Source: Myrica gale
Lineage: Eukaryota > Streptophyta > Magnoliopsida > Fagales > Myricaceae
Length of the DNA: 64,000 nt
Reading direction: 5' to 3'
Assembly (NCBI GenBank): GCA_963930655.1
Contig: OZ005604.1
Coordinates: 9,868,001-9,932,000, forward strand
Shown: positions 24,401 to 34,023 of the stretch, one piece after another
Position numbering within the stretch: the stretch's first letter is position 1
Layout of the letters: the number at the start of each line of letters is the position of its first letter
The notes under the pieces: generated by a model
Seen by the model: only the letters and a program-made list of their open reading frames with translations
Told to the model about the DNA's origin: nothing
Database searches by the model: none
Made by a program: the position numbers and the translations under genes

Positions 24401-26791
24401 TTGGCAACCACACAGCACTGAATCTCTCTAATGAGATTGAACTGTGATTCTTACAACTCCTTTCAGACACTTTGACCAAACTACCATCACTCACTGAATC
24501 CTGGAATTCTTTCGCTTCAATTTGAAATCAACAAGAAAACCCATTGAAACACTAATAAGAAGAAGAGCAAGCTAGAACTAATGAAAAAAGCTTGCTGGAA
24601 CTCACAATCTCACCAGAACACTCAACCACTGACAATGAAAAAAACTACCTGAGAGAAAACCCATCATGGGAGAACCCAAACGACTCTATTCAGACGCTCA
24701 CCACTCACCATTGAGTTTCCTGAAAGAGTAGATCCATGCATGCATGAAAGAAGGTTTACTCATAGATCCTTATAGATCTGCATCGTAAACGTTTCAAATT
24801 CAGAAAATTAGCTTCAATTTCATGTTTTGAAATTGTACTCAACCGGAAATTTGATTCTCAGCCAACCCATCTCATCTGAAATCTTTGCTGCTTCAGTTCT
24901 AGCCAAATGAGTTAAAAAAAACTAGAGATTTGATCAATTTTGTTTAATGATTCAGCTTTTTGCAATCACGATCTCCTCATTTCATAGTATAGGCCAAAAG
25001 CTTTTCTAAAACTAGATTTGACCTTTGGCTTGTTCTAATGCGATAACATTGAGATCAGGAGCTGTGGGCTAAATAGTAAAGCATTCTATCAGAAGGATAG
25101 ACAATATCCACTCAAAAGATTATAGACTTACTACAATTCTCTACAATTGAAAAGTAAGATCACTCACCAACATAGAGAACAGTCATGAAATTGCACCAGC
25201 TTCCTGTCACAGCAGCAACCCACAAGCTTGCTACAACCTGTGAGGGTTTCGTGACAGTCAATTGCTACAATCCAAAAATGAAATGATAATCTAACAGGTG
25301 GAGTTGTGAGGGATGCAAGATGCAATAATAAATCTTCTTAGATCTGTCACCTATTTTGCAGTCAGTTCCTTCATTTCCCCCATTTTAGATATCACATTCA
25401 CCAGCATCATCACACAGTTCTAGGACCATATTCAAATTAACAGAACTCTGCCTCACTAAATAATACCTAAACATAAATTTTGGGTAAAGAAAAGTAAATA
25501 AAAGAATGCATCTGAATCACTAGACCTTGATCTGGTACTGGCAGAAGCAAGGGCCTAAATAACATCTACTGCCATGTCATTCTACTCTTCCATTTGGTTA
25601 CTTCACAGGTTAATTCAAAGGAAAAGATATTTGATATGTTGAAAACATTATGGAGGCAAATATAATTTTGGAATGACAAATAAAAAATTTATAAAAAAAA
25701 AAGACTAGAAAAATACTCGTGGAAATTGTCCCAAAATGATTTGGCTATGTTTGGTTCATGGTCTTTAAAATGTTTTTTTTATTTTAAAAACATTTTTTTA
25801 TCTAATCATTGGCCGCAATTTCTGTGAAAAACAACACAAAAACCTATAAAAACTCCTCTCACAAAAATCTTTTTTCCAAACATACTTTTTTACTCTCACA
25901 GTTTTCAAGTGAATAACTTCCTCTTTTCAAACATCATTTTTATGGACCCCACTATTTTCACAAACACCTAAACAAACATATCTCAACAAATTTTCTTAAT
26001 CATTACAACAAAAACATTTTCAAAACCAATCCAAACATAGCCTTTATTTTTCTGTGTTTTGTTCTTAATTCATCACAAGTTCAAACATACCACAAGAAAT
26101 TGCTTAATGTTTCCTCCACATGCAACATCCTGAAGGAAGCCCAAAGCTTGATTAACCTCAGCACCTATTGAGATGGCAATGTTGACAAATATGTCCTTAG
26201 GCAAAACAAGACGGGGGACTTTAGATTGTGACCTGTCACAATGTGCAACATGTCAATGCAAACTAAAATTCAGCTCTATAACACAAACTTACTGAACCAA
26301 GAAGGATCAAAGAGCACAGAAGTGAGTAATTTAAATTAAGATAACCTGTTGAATAAGCCTGAAGCATTTGAGCAAATGAACTGCACAAGCATACCAAGAA
26401 GCAGAGCAAAGAAAACAAGAGTTAGAAAATGGTAATTAAGCCACTCAAACAGCACCCAGATAGATGTTGCACCAGCTAAAACACCAGCTGAGATCTTCTT
26501 GTTCCTCCATAGCAACACATCAGCAGCTACATCATTCAGAGAACTTCAGTGAGAACAAAAGTTGTACAGATTACATGACTAAGGTAGAATGATCAGATTA
26601 ATCCTACATTTTCCTCCCCCCAAAAGATGGTGGACAGGCTTCTGGCGTCCAAATAGCCGATTGAACTGAGAACTGACAGTGTTGGATTTCTCCTCCCCGA
26701 AAAATGACACAGATTTCTGCTTTGAAGCAGTATCAACAATTGTTTCCATGATGCGGTCCAAATAATTCTCAGCAGTTGTTTTCTCAGACAT
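18472..26791 (-). CDS. Reticulon-like protein (RTNLB family), five coding exons
   Basis: Reticulons are ER membrane proteins whose paired hydrophobic hairpins bend tubular ER. Five exons join in frame on the minus strand: 26791-26608, 26526-26346, 26232-26091, 25237-25168 and 18641-18472. All introns are GT-AG, giving 747 nt (248 aa), a usual size for a plant RTNLB. The N-terminus is soluble and ends in a glycine-rich LLGGGK. The reticulon homology domain follows, with VLLWRNKK, two long hydrophobic segments (exon 2, then exons 4-5), a VPRLVLPKD linker and the [24 protein letters not shown] core. The C-terminus is KSD, a variant of the lysine-rich tail. Intron 4 is 6526 bp, enlarged by an L1 and a MITE. 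An AG just upstream of the ATG suggests a 5'-UTR intron, so the promoter may lie further right. The coding frame shows no break, so the gene is probably functional. Confidence 0.93.
18799..19108. mobile_element. Mutator-type MITE in the reticulon last intron
   Basis: A 310-bp foldback with inverted ends (GGGGAAATTTCAC... and its approximate complement ending ...GACTTTTCCCC) and long matching subterminal arms (aactacggggtcaatg near the left, cattggccccgtagtttg near the right). It is flanked by an identical 9-bp duplication ATATTTGTA at 18790-18798 and 19109-19117. A 9-bp duplication is characteristic of Mutator-like elements. No coding capacity. Confidence 0.9.
19177..19393. mobile_element. 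Foldback MITE nested in the L1 3' UTR
   Basis: The ends are the inverted pair ACATGGTGTTTG and CAAACACCATGT. The interior is AT-rich with repeated aaaattttagcccc and ccaaaatttt words. The related truncated L1 at 31072-32370 continues from its tagtatagctctttgtactgtt word straight to its poly(A) signal, so it supplies an empty site. The same family (ttaaaattttggg words) recurs near 38098-38312, 52507-52640 and 54040-54230. Confidence 0.8.
19708..23042 (-). pseudogene. L1 ORF2 (endonuclease + reverse transcriptase + zf-RVT), broken
   Basis: Domains read on the minus strand in order. The AP-like endonuclease start [11 protein letters not shown] is near 23035 and an SDHFLI block near 22390. Reverse transcriptase follows, with [20 protein letters not shown] and FVDDTLILC near 21350-21000. 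The last replaces the usual FADD and the second replaces GDPLS, so the catalytic region is damaged. The C-terminal [10 protein letters not shown]...GGLDIRRL block lies near 20500 and a zinc-binding [15 protein letters not shown] (zf-RVT) near 19790. Multiple stops and frameshifts separate these blocks. Confidence 0.88.
23432..24399 (-). pseudogene. L1 ORF1 (nucleic-acid-binding protein), frameshifted
   Basis: A start codon at 24399 opens a frame beginning [19 protein letters not shown] one-base shift near 24300 moves it into a long 289-codon frame running to 23432. The N-terminal part ([19 protein letters not shown]) resembles the first domain of plant L1 ORF1 proteins; the rest is acidic and serine-rich. 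No zinc knuckle was seen. Assignment rests mainly on position upstream of the endonuclease/RT region. Confidence 0.65.
25743..26042. mobile_element. Foldback MITE in reticulon intron 3
   Basis: Perfect 12-bp inverted ends, GGCTATGTTTGG at 25743-25754 and CCAAACATAGCC at 26031-26042, enclose 276 bp of AT-rich DNA. Both flanks are TTT, so the target duplication is short or ambiguous. No coding capacity. Confidence 0.75.
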
Positions 26792-27125
26792 TGTTCCTAT
26801 GCTTCAAGAATTAACAAAAACTACTGTCAGGAGATGCATGTGATTTTATTCTGTAAGAAGACATAACCGCAGTACTGTTGTAGAACTACAGATACACCTT
26901 AAGGAAACATTAAATATTTTGGTTGGGCCCACAGCAGTGGCACATAACAATACAGCAAAGTTCAGAGGCAATGATATAAGCCAGAAGGGTCATTCACAGT
27001 CCCTTCAAGTAAAAAGGCACACGGCAGATCTTTTAACCCGATCCTCATGTTATTCCAAGTTCAAGACTATCTATTAGACATTATGAATAGAATTTAATTC
27101 CCATCTTATTAACCCGTTTAATAAT
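26792..27125 (-). promoter_or_regulatory. 5' region of the reticulon gene
   Basis: On the minus strand the start codon is preceded by gcatag|gaaca, a plausible 3' splice site in the leader. The sequence beyond is therefore likely a 5'-UTR intron and not a promoter. No convincing TATA box was found. The copia LTR at 27126 may lie in that intron or just upstream. Confidence 0.35.
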
Positions 27126-27399
27126 TGTTAGCCCAAGGTTGTTTTGAAAACAATCTATTATTGATTTTGATGATAACAAATATTCTAAGTTTTGAAGACT
27201 TTTAGTTTTTATACTGTCAATCCATTTTTCTAAAAAGATATATTTTAAAAGATTGAGGTTTTCTATCTAAAATATTTATAAGTGGACTTGAACATCATTA
27301 CACAAGTTGACATAGATAAATTTTTCATATTGTAAGTGTTTAAATAAGTTTTGGAACGGATTGGACACTTTAAAGATGCTAATTTTTCTCTCCAGCACT

Positions 27400-27592
27400 T
27401 ATAAGTGTCAACACATTGAAGACTAGTGTCGACATATTGCACTGACACCCGAGACAGACATTCCAGACCAAGTTTCATAGTGTCAACACATTGAAGACTA
27501 GTGTCGACACATTGCATTGTCTCCCGAGAGCATTTTTCCAGACCAATTTTTGAAGTGTCGACTCATGTTAACCATGTGTCGACACATACCAC
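27400..27592 (+). repeat. GTGTCGACAC palindrome cassette in a copia LTR
   Basis: Three pairs of GTGTC(G/A)ACAC words ~22 bp apart, with linkers holding CTGACACCCGAG and a ttttccagacc word. The same palindrome, the same ACCCGA word and a similar ttttccaga linker occur in the gypsy LTRs at 7832-8205 and 10969-11412. Confidence 0.8.
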
Positions 27593-28499
27593 GATTTTGC
27601 AGAAATTCTGGAACGACATCAGTTCATTCAAAATGGCTCAAAAAGACATGGGTAACCCTTCCAACGGCATTTTTGAGGGCTTAGAAGATCGTTGAAGTAC
27701 TCAGGGCTATAAATAGAATGAGATTGAGAGAGAGATTAGGATTGTCTCGTTATTCAAAATCTAGTCTACGAAAGAGAGAAAAAGCCAAATCCAAAGAAAT
27801 CCTCTACTGAATCCTTCAAGACAAAAGTTTTCATTGTTGAATCTTGTTCTCTTGCTCATCATTGACGACATAGCCTCCAAAGAGTGAAATTTATTGAAGA
27901 AGAGACAACACACTCGCTATCACTCTTTGCCCTAACTTCTAGAGAGAGAAAGTGACTTGAAGAAGAGAGAAGAACGCACCAACCAAGAAAGCATGTGTTC
28001 CCACCTGCCAAACTTTAGCTTTCCTTTTAAAATCTTGTCTTCTTGCACTCTATTGAGCTTTTTATTTGCTGAATCGGCTTAGAGAGCCATTTCACACATT
28101 TTGTGCTTTCCACTTGCCTATTCAGCTTAAAGAGTCATTCTTTGTGATTCCTTTGTACCCACCTTTTGTAAACCCCACTTGAGTGTTAGGCAAACACTTG
28201 GTCATACTTGTGAGAGTAGAAGAAATCCTTTGGGTTTTGGGATTTGTCAAGAAATTTGAAGCCTGTGCTCGCAAAACGCTTTGTAAAGGTTCCTTAACAC
28301 TTCGGAAGCTAATGTGTATTTGCTATTTGAAGAATAGTGAAGGAAGCCCAAGAAAGTCAATAGCCTTGGGAGTGGACGTTGGCAAGTATTGGTCGAACCA
28401 CCTACAATTACGATGTCATCTCTCTAACTCTACCTCTCCTTTACACATTCATATCTCTCTTTGTGGTGTTCTATGCTTTACTGTTATACTACTCAAATT

Positions 28500-28574
28500 T
28501 TGTTTTTTTATAAGTAAAGAAGGGGTGCAACACGAGGACTTCCCAGGAGGGCACCCATCCTAGTACTACTCTCA
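28500..28574 (-). pseudogene. 5S rRNA 3'-fragment fused to an L1-like tail (retropseudogene)
   Basis: On the minus strand 28573-28522 reads as roughly nucleotides 69 to the end of plant 5S rRNA, including GTACTAGGATGGGTG and GGGAAGTCCTCGTGTTGCAC, with one mismatch (GTGCCC for GTGACC). It is followed by CTTCTTTACTTATAAAAAAA, which resembles the 3' tail of the local L1 elements. A perfect 16-bp duplication TTATACTACTCAAATT flanks it (28484-28499 and 28575-28590), showing L1-type retrotransposition. The A-box and intermediate element of the internal promoter are missing, so it should be silent. Confidence 0.9.
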
Positions 28575-28661
28575 TTATACTACTCAAATTATCTTGAAAA
28601 AATTTTAAAATTTATTAAAACTCATTTCACCCCCATTCTTGGGTTGTTATTTAGACTTACA

Positions 28662-31054
28662 AGAATAAACTGAATTAGGACGAAATTGAGACGAAGTATC
28701 AAAACTTCTCAATATATAAAAGCAGGAAAACTGACAACAAGAAGAAAATAGTTCACCGCAACCTTAGACATCAATTTTATTGAATACCAAACTTATGTTC
28801 CATATCTACAAATGCATGCCAGATCATTCCATTTAGTGCTCTGATTAATGAGAAACAAATAGGTTGATCAAGGTAGCACTAGTCACATATACGCTGTATT
28901 AGAAAAAGTAACTCAATGTTTCAATTAGAGTTTCTTGGAATCACTTATAAAACCAGTTGTATCAAGTAAGGAACCAGTGTAGAATTACACACTCATTAAA
29001 GTTCACATCATTCACTCATCCAAAGTGGGACTTATTTCAGGCTTTACAACTCCCCCACTCCACTCTCTAATGTTCTAGTTGCAACATAGGCCCATCAACG
29101 CCCCATTATTTACTTAGTCAGCTCAGTGTAATGGATCGTACAATGCCTAGGTACAGATGTTTTTGGTGTTCATAAAGAGGGATCTTGGACTTACTTAACA
29201 AGATGCCTTTTCTAAATGTAATTCCCAAGAAACACTTGGCTGGCTTTAGCCCAAAGTGCATCATGATATTTTAAGCAAGTTTGAGTCATACCATACACAT
29301 CCTAAACATAAACGATACGTATATCGTTAACCTTCATAAATCCAAAATTACTAACAACAAGGCTGATTGAGTCTTATACGTAGTGCAAACTTAATGTATT
29401 AACAACCTTCATATTATTGTGGACATCTTCAGTTAGGACAGCAGAACTCTGAAGAAAGAAGAGGGAAAGCCTAACACTCCTCTGTATAAACAGTGCTCAA
29501 AGAGTCAAAGGAAATTCTATGCGAATTCTTTAATATTTAAACGTTGCTACAAGCTTCATAACCAAAACCACATGATGCTAGATTGATGCTAATTAACTTT
29601 ACAAAAATAACCTTGGTACCAAAACAACTACATCCATAAAATATGTCAATGTAAAAAATGCCCAGAGTACTTCACAACAACAACAAGATGCAAGAAGCAC
29701 ACAAATTTGTAAAAATAGAACAATCAGTGCAAGTCATACAATAGTTGTAAGTTGCCTATTTAGGATGAGAATTTAAATATACCACTGGGTTGGTTTATTT
29801 TCCATAGTTTTCAGAATTCCAAGAAAATGTTGGAGTTTCATTCACATAAAATGTTGCAAGAGAAAATCTGACCAATTAAGAGCTCCCAATCAAAGTCATT
29901 TTCCAAAGATACAAGTGAGCAGAACATGACATCGTATTGAATTTATACAGAATCACTGCACTACATAAAATGGTGGGCTGCTTCTTTAGTAGAGACATTT
30001 TGAAACTAAAGTTTCAAAAAGTAGAGTCCATGCACCCCACATCAAAAGAAACTTAGTTCAACTTTGTTCTAATGAGATATTGTCTGCCGCACTCCTACAA
30101 CTGGACCATTTTAACTCTGTTTAACTTAGTCCATACACTCCTACATTGACAATCTGGACCTTCAACTGTTAATGATCTTCTGACCACACAGAGGCCTAGA
30201 TAAAGATTAGATTTATTATTTGGGGTCCACAAGCGCCAGGAGGGTCAGACATGGTTTCACCTTAATAAGGACCCCTTTAGGCTATTAGTTAGACTGTGTA
30301 TCTGACAATAGCATGCCAAGACCAGTATGTATGCCTTCCCAATACTTTTTGACTGGGCTTGTAAATCTTTTCTACACTTATTATCAATAGGTTCACTCTC
30401 TACCAGATTTGGTCTTTGCTCTTTAAAGCACCTAATATCAGTGATCAAATCATAATTCTCCAGCCTTAGGACATAAAATAAACTTTCATCTTGTCAGATA
30501 ACAAAGCGTTTGATCGAAGGTTAGTTGGGCCATTTGTTTCTTGCCTAACAAGGAGACATATGATCATATTCTGTCAAGCTGGTCATGAAAAGTAGCCGCA
30601 GATAAAATTCACTTAAAGGTACAAGTTCCAGGATTGTACAGAAACCAAGTGAATGCTCTTCACAATGGAGGAAGATTACTTGGCATAGAACTACTGCAGG
30701 CTCTTATCTTAAGCTCAATCTTAAATTCCAAGTAGACAGATGGTCATAGAGTGGTCCTCCAAAGTAAGGCATAGCTCATTGTCTGGTTCTCCAAAGTATT
30801 TCAAGGCATAGCTTTACTGTGGGGCTTACAACTGAAAACAGGTTGTCAACTAAATTAGGACAAAGTATATGGGGCCTCATTGAAAGTGTACTCTATCTTT
30901 CGGTGGAATGAGTATGGGAGAATAGAGGGCTTTCAGTTGATGAGTGATCTATCTAAGTGAGTAGGAAATGAAACTTCTACACCAGGGATTGATATGCAGA
31001 CAAGTTTAAACCTCAAATAAGGAGTTTTAACGTGCTACACCAAATTTGAGATTA
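28662..31054. other. Intergenic DNA, no gene seen
   Basis: AT-rich, with short frames on both strands and no recognisable protein or RNA. It may include the distal promoter or 5' exon of the minus-strand reticulon gene, but nothing in the sequence proves that. Confidence 0.4.
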
Positions 31055-31071
31055 TGTCATTTTGTAGAGAT

Positions 31072-32370
31072 GGTGATCAGCACAAGTTTCTATTCCCTAT
31101 CCCCTCTGCTGTGGCTAGTAGATTGGAGAAGTTACAAAGAAATTTCTTATGGGGTAACGAGGTGATCAGCACAAGTTTCATTTGCTTAATTGGGCTAAAG
31201 TTTGCTACCCTATTAGATTTGGTGGTTTGAGTATTAGGCATTTGTCCACTTTCAACAAGGCTTTGCTTGGGAAGTGGTTGTGGCGTTTTGCTTGTAAGCG
31301 TAATTGTTTGTGGAGTAATGTTGTTGCGGAGATTTTGGATGTGAGGTGGGTGGGTGAAGGACCATTCAGAGGAGAGGTTCTAATGGTGTTAGCCTTTGGA
31401 GGTATATAAGCAAGTGGGGGGATCTTTTCAATCAGAATATCCGGTTTGTGGTGGGCTATGGTAACAGTGTTCGTTTCTGGAGCGATCTTTGGTGTGGAGA
31501 TAGACCTTTGAGGTTTGCTTTTCTGCTTCTCTTCGCCATTGCTAGAGATAAAGATGCTTTGGTGGCGGATTATCAAGAAGGAAATTCAGGTTTGGGGGTC
31601 TGGAATGTCCAATTTGTTAGGGCAGCAAATGATTGGGAGCTTGAGGTTTTTTCATCCTTTTTTAATCTCTTTTATGTCAAGGTCATAAGGAGTGGGGTTG
31701 ATGATAGATTGTGCTAGTTGGGTTCCAAGCCTGGCAAGTTCTCAGTGAAGTCGATTTATGGGCTTCTTTATTGCAGCCCCTATGTTTCATTCCCTTGGAA
31801 GCAGATTTGGCGATCCTTTGCTCCCATGAGAGTCTCCTTCTTTGTGTGGGAGACTGCCCACGGAAGAGTTCTGACATCGACAATCTAAGGAGAAGGGGTC
31901 TTTGTTTATTGGATTGGTGTTTCCTTTGTAGATGCAGTGGGGAATCTATGAATCATCTTTTTCTTCATTGTGAGGTGGCCGAGGACCTATGGGGAGCATG
32001 TGCTTAAAATTACGGATTATTATTGGGTTATGCCTCCGAAGGTGATTGATGTGTTATTTTGCTGGAAGAGGAAGTTTGATGATCCTCGTGCTTGATCCCG
32101 TGGAATTTGATCCCCTTGTGCATTTGGTGGACTCTCTAGAGGGAGAGGAATAATAGATGCTTTGAGAACATTTTTTCGTCCATTGAGGGGTTGAGAGGCA
32201 GCTGATGAGTTCTCTATTTTCTTGGGCCAAAGCTGTGTTGCGCTTTCGTTTCTGTGATTTTTCTGATTTCATTAGTTTTGTAGCGTGTTTGGCTTAGGTT
32301 TTAGTATAGCTCTTTGTACTGTTCCTTATTTGGTTTTTTAATAAAGTTTTCCTTACTTAACAAAAAAAAA
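31072..32370 (+). mobile_element. 5'-truncated L1 fragment with target duplication
   Basis: It begins inside the end of ORF2: LFPIPSAVASRLEKLQRNFL, then [20 protein letters not shown], the [14 protein letters not shown] block, and a zinc-binding CRCSGESMNHLFLHCEVAEDLW. Frames are broken. It ends with an AATAAA signal and a short A-tract at ~32362-32370. A 17-bp perfect duplication TGTCATTTTGTAGAGAT flanks it (31055-31071 and 32371-32387). It is the same family as the intronic L1 and lacks that copy's nested MITE. Confidence 0.92.
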
Positions 32371-32929
32371 TGTCATTTTGTAGAGATCTGCTTCTTCAGC
32401 CCATATAACCAATATGTAGAAGAGATATGATCCAACATTTCATGGAGAAGCTTGCTGGAGTGCTCAAGTTTTAATTCAAGTAATAGACGAACATGTCAAA
32501 GACAGATGTTTGACTTCTAAGCATATGAAAGAGTAAGTTCAACCGAAGAATTCCTATGACTGCTTTAAGAACAGTCTGAGATCTTTCACGAAGTCAAGTG
32601 TGTGCTGTTTGCAATTGGATCATATTTGCTTGTACATATGCAGTATCTTGTTGCTTTCTTCAGGTTTGTTTATTTACTAGGCCCAAGAAAAAAGAAGAAA
32701 AAAAATTTCCATCATGTAAGATCCTCCATTATTCCCACCCATCAGTCAAGAAGATTTGCGTGTACATGGAGGCAACAATAACCGACAAACCTAAAAAGAC
32801 AAAAATCTACAAGGAACAATTTAGAAGGAACTCATATGCCTTTGTCACTGAAGCTTGTTTTACCCAGAAAAGCAAAAGATTATCAGAAGTAAAACCTTGT
32901 CATTCTTCTAGAATACTATGTCTCGAGGT

Positions 32930-33134
32930 AAAACTAAAGTTTAAACTATTGAGTAGAAACTAAAATAAAAAACTAAAAAAAAATATTGGTTTAAACTTTA
33001 GTTTTACCCGTCTATGCCACCGGGAACCGCCGGTTTTTTCAAAAAACCAAACCTACACCGGTACCGGTTAGACCAAAAATCGGAAACCCGGTGTCGGTGC
33101 CACCAGAATTTCCCGGTGGCATTGTGCAGCCCTA
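32930..33134. repeat. hAT-like terminal segment, copy 1
   Basis: An A-rich stretch, then CCGG/ACCGG-rich subterminal words, ending GGTGGCATTGTGCAGCCCTA at 33134. That end is the complement type of the TAGGGCTGC terminus of the hAT element at 55958. The opposite end was not identified. A related copy lies at 33792-33997. Confidence 0.5.
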
Positions 33135-33223
33135 TTTAAAACATGTTCAAAACCTAGTAGGGTTTCCCTTGGTTTCACAAAGGAAAATCCAAAAATTCAG
33201 CAATTTTTGAAATTCGTCGGAAG

Positions 33224-33395
33224 GTGCTCGAGCGCTCATCAAACGCTCGTCGAATGCTTATGTTTATGACTAAAATTTTAACTGAGCGCTCGAGCGTTTG
33301 TCAAACGCTGGTCAAACGTGATGACTCTGTCTGAATTTTTTTCAAGGGACCTCGAGCACTTGTCAAACACAGGTCAAACATGATGACTCTGTCTG
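33224..33395 (+). repeat. GCTCGAGCG-type cassette in a repeat remnant
   Basis: Repeated GCTCGAGCG, GCTCGTCG and CCTCGAGCAC words alternate with tgtcaaacg(c/t) and a duplicated atgactctgtctg word. The design resembles the level-1 LTR cassette at 14908-15128. No LTR boundaries could be set around it. Confidence 0.55.
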
Positions 33396-33791
33396 ATTTT
33401 TAAACTAAAATATATTAGAAATTTGAACTAAAATGTAATTGAGTGACTGATTTTGCAAGCATGATATAAATTTAATAGTGATTTGTCAATTTTAGAAATT
33501 TAGATAATTTGTTAAAATTTCATAAAAACTCATACATTGATTTAAAAAAATTTTGTGGTAGAATCTCGACCTCTTGACTTATATAATGTGATGTACTTAC
33601 CAAAGTTTGACATTAAACTCTTTAATTAGGATTCTAATGCCTTCATATATACCCTTCTAAATACAATAAATTTGTAATTTTTTCTATCAAAATTCTAAAT
33701 AACTAGTTCATTCACCTAACAAGCTTATTGGTACCAAACATGAATGTAAGTATTTGATTAGACAAAACCAACAACAAATCTCAAATATTCA

Positions 33792-33997
33792 GGTGAAACT
33801 AAACTATTGAGTAGAAACTAATCTAAAAAAACTAAAAAAAATCTCGGTTTCCCGGCACCCGAGAACCCGGTGCCGGGTAAATCAGGAATCATCAGTTTTT
33901 TAAACTAAACTAAACCTACACCGGCACCGATTAGGCCGGGTACCGGGAACCCGGTGTCGGTGCCACCGGAATTTTCCGGTGGCATTGTGCAGCTCTA
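33792..33997. repeat. hAT-like terminal segment, copy 2
   Basis: Same structure as 32930-33134: an aaactattgagtagaaact start, an A-rich spacer, ACCGG-rich subterminal words and a GGTGGCATTGTGCAGCTCTA end. The two copies lie in the same orientation ~860 bp apart. Confidence 0.5.
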
Positions 33998-34023
33998 CTT
34001 ACATTATCCCACTGATGTTTCCT

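Larger units (their letters stand above)
19141..24708 (-). mobile_element. Near-full-length L1 non-LTR retrotransposon in reticulon intron 4
   Basis: It is 5.57 kb, in the same orientation as the host gene, and flanked by an identical 12-bp duplication CATTGAGTTTCC (19129-19140 and 24709-24720). The minus-strand 3' end has an AATAAA signal followed by a short A-tract ending at 19141-19149. The 5' end begins with a leader of ~300 nt, then ORF1 and ORF2. Both ORFs carry frameshifts and stops, so the copy is inactive. A MITE lies in its 3' UTR (19177-19393). Confidence 0.93.
27126..28661 (+). mobile_element. Solo copia-type LTR (SIRE/Maximus-like)
   Basis: It starts TGTTAGCCCAAGG and soon has attgattttgatgataacaa, a word typical of SIRE-type copia LTRs. 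A promoter-like ctataaatag lies near 27708. The 3' end has the ttcacccccattcttgggtt word and closes in TTACA. The flanks ATAAT and AGAAT match at 4 of 5 bases. No internal domain follows. It contains the TCGA cassette at 27400-27592 and a 75-bp retroinsertion at 28500-28574. Confidence 0.7.

Noticed and set aside
28500-28574. Working 5S rRNA gene
   Set aside because: Only the 3' half is present, with an L1-like tail and a target duplication; promoter elements are missing.
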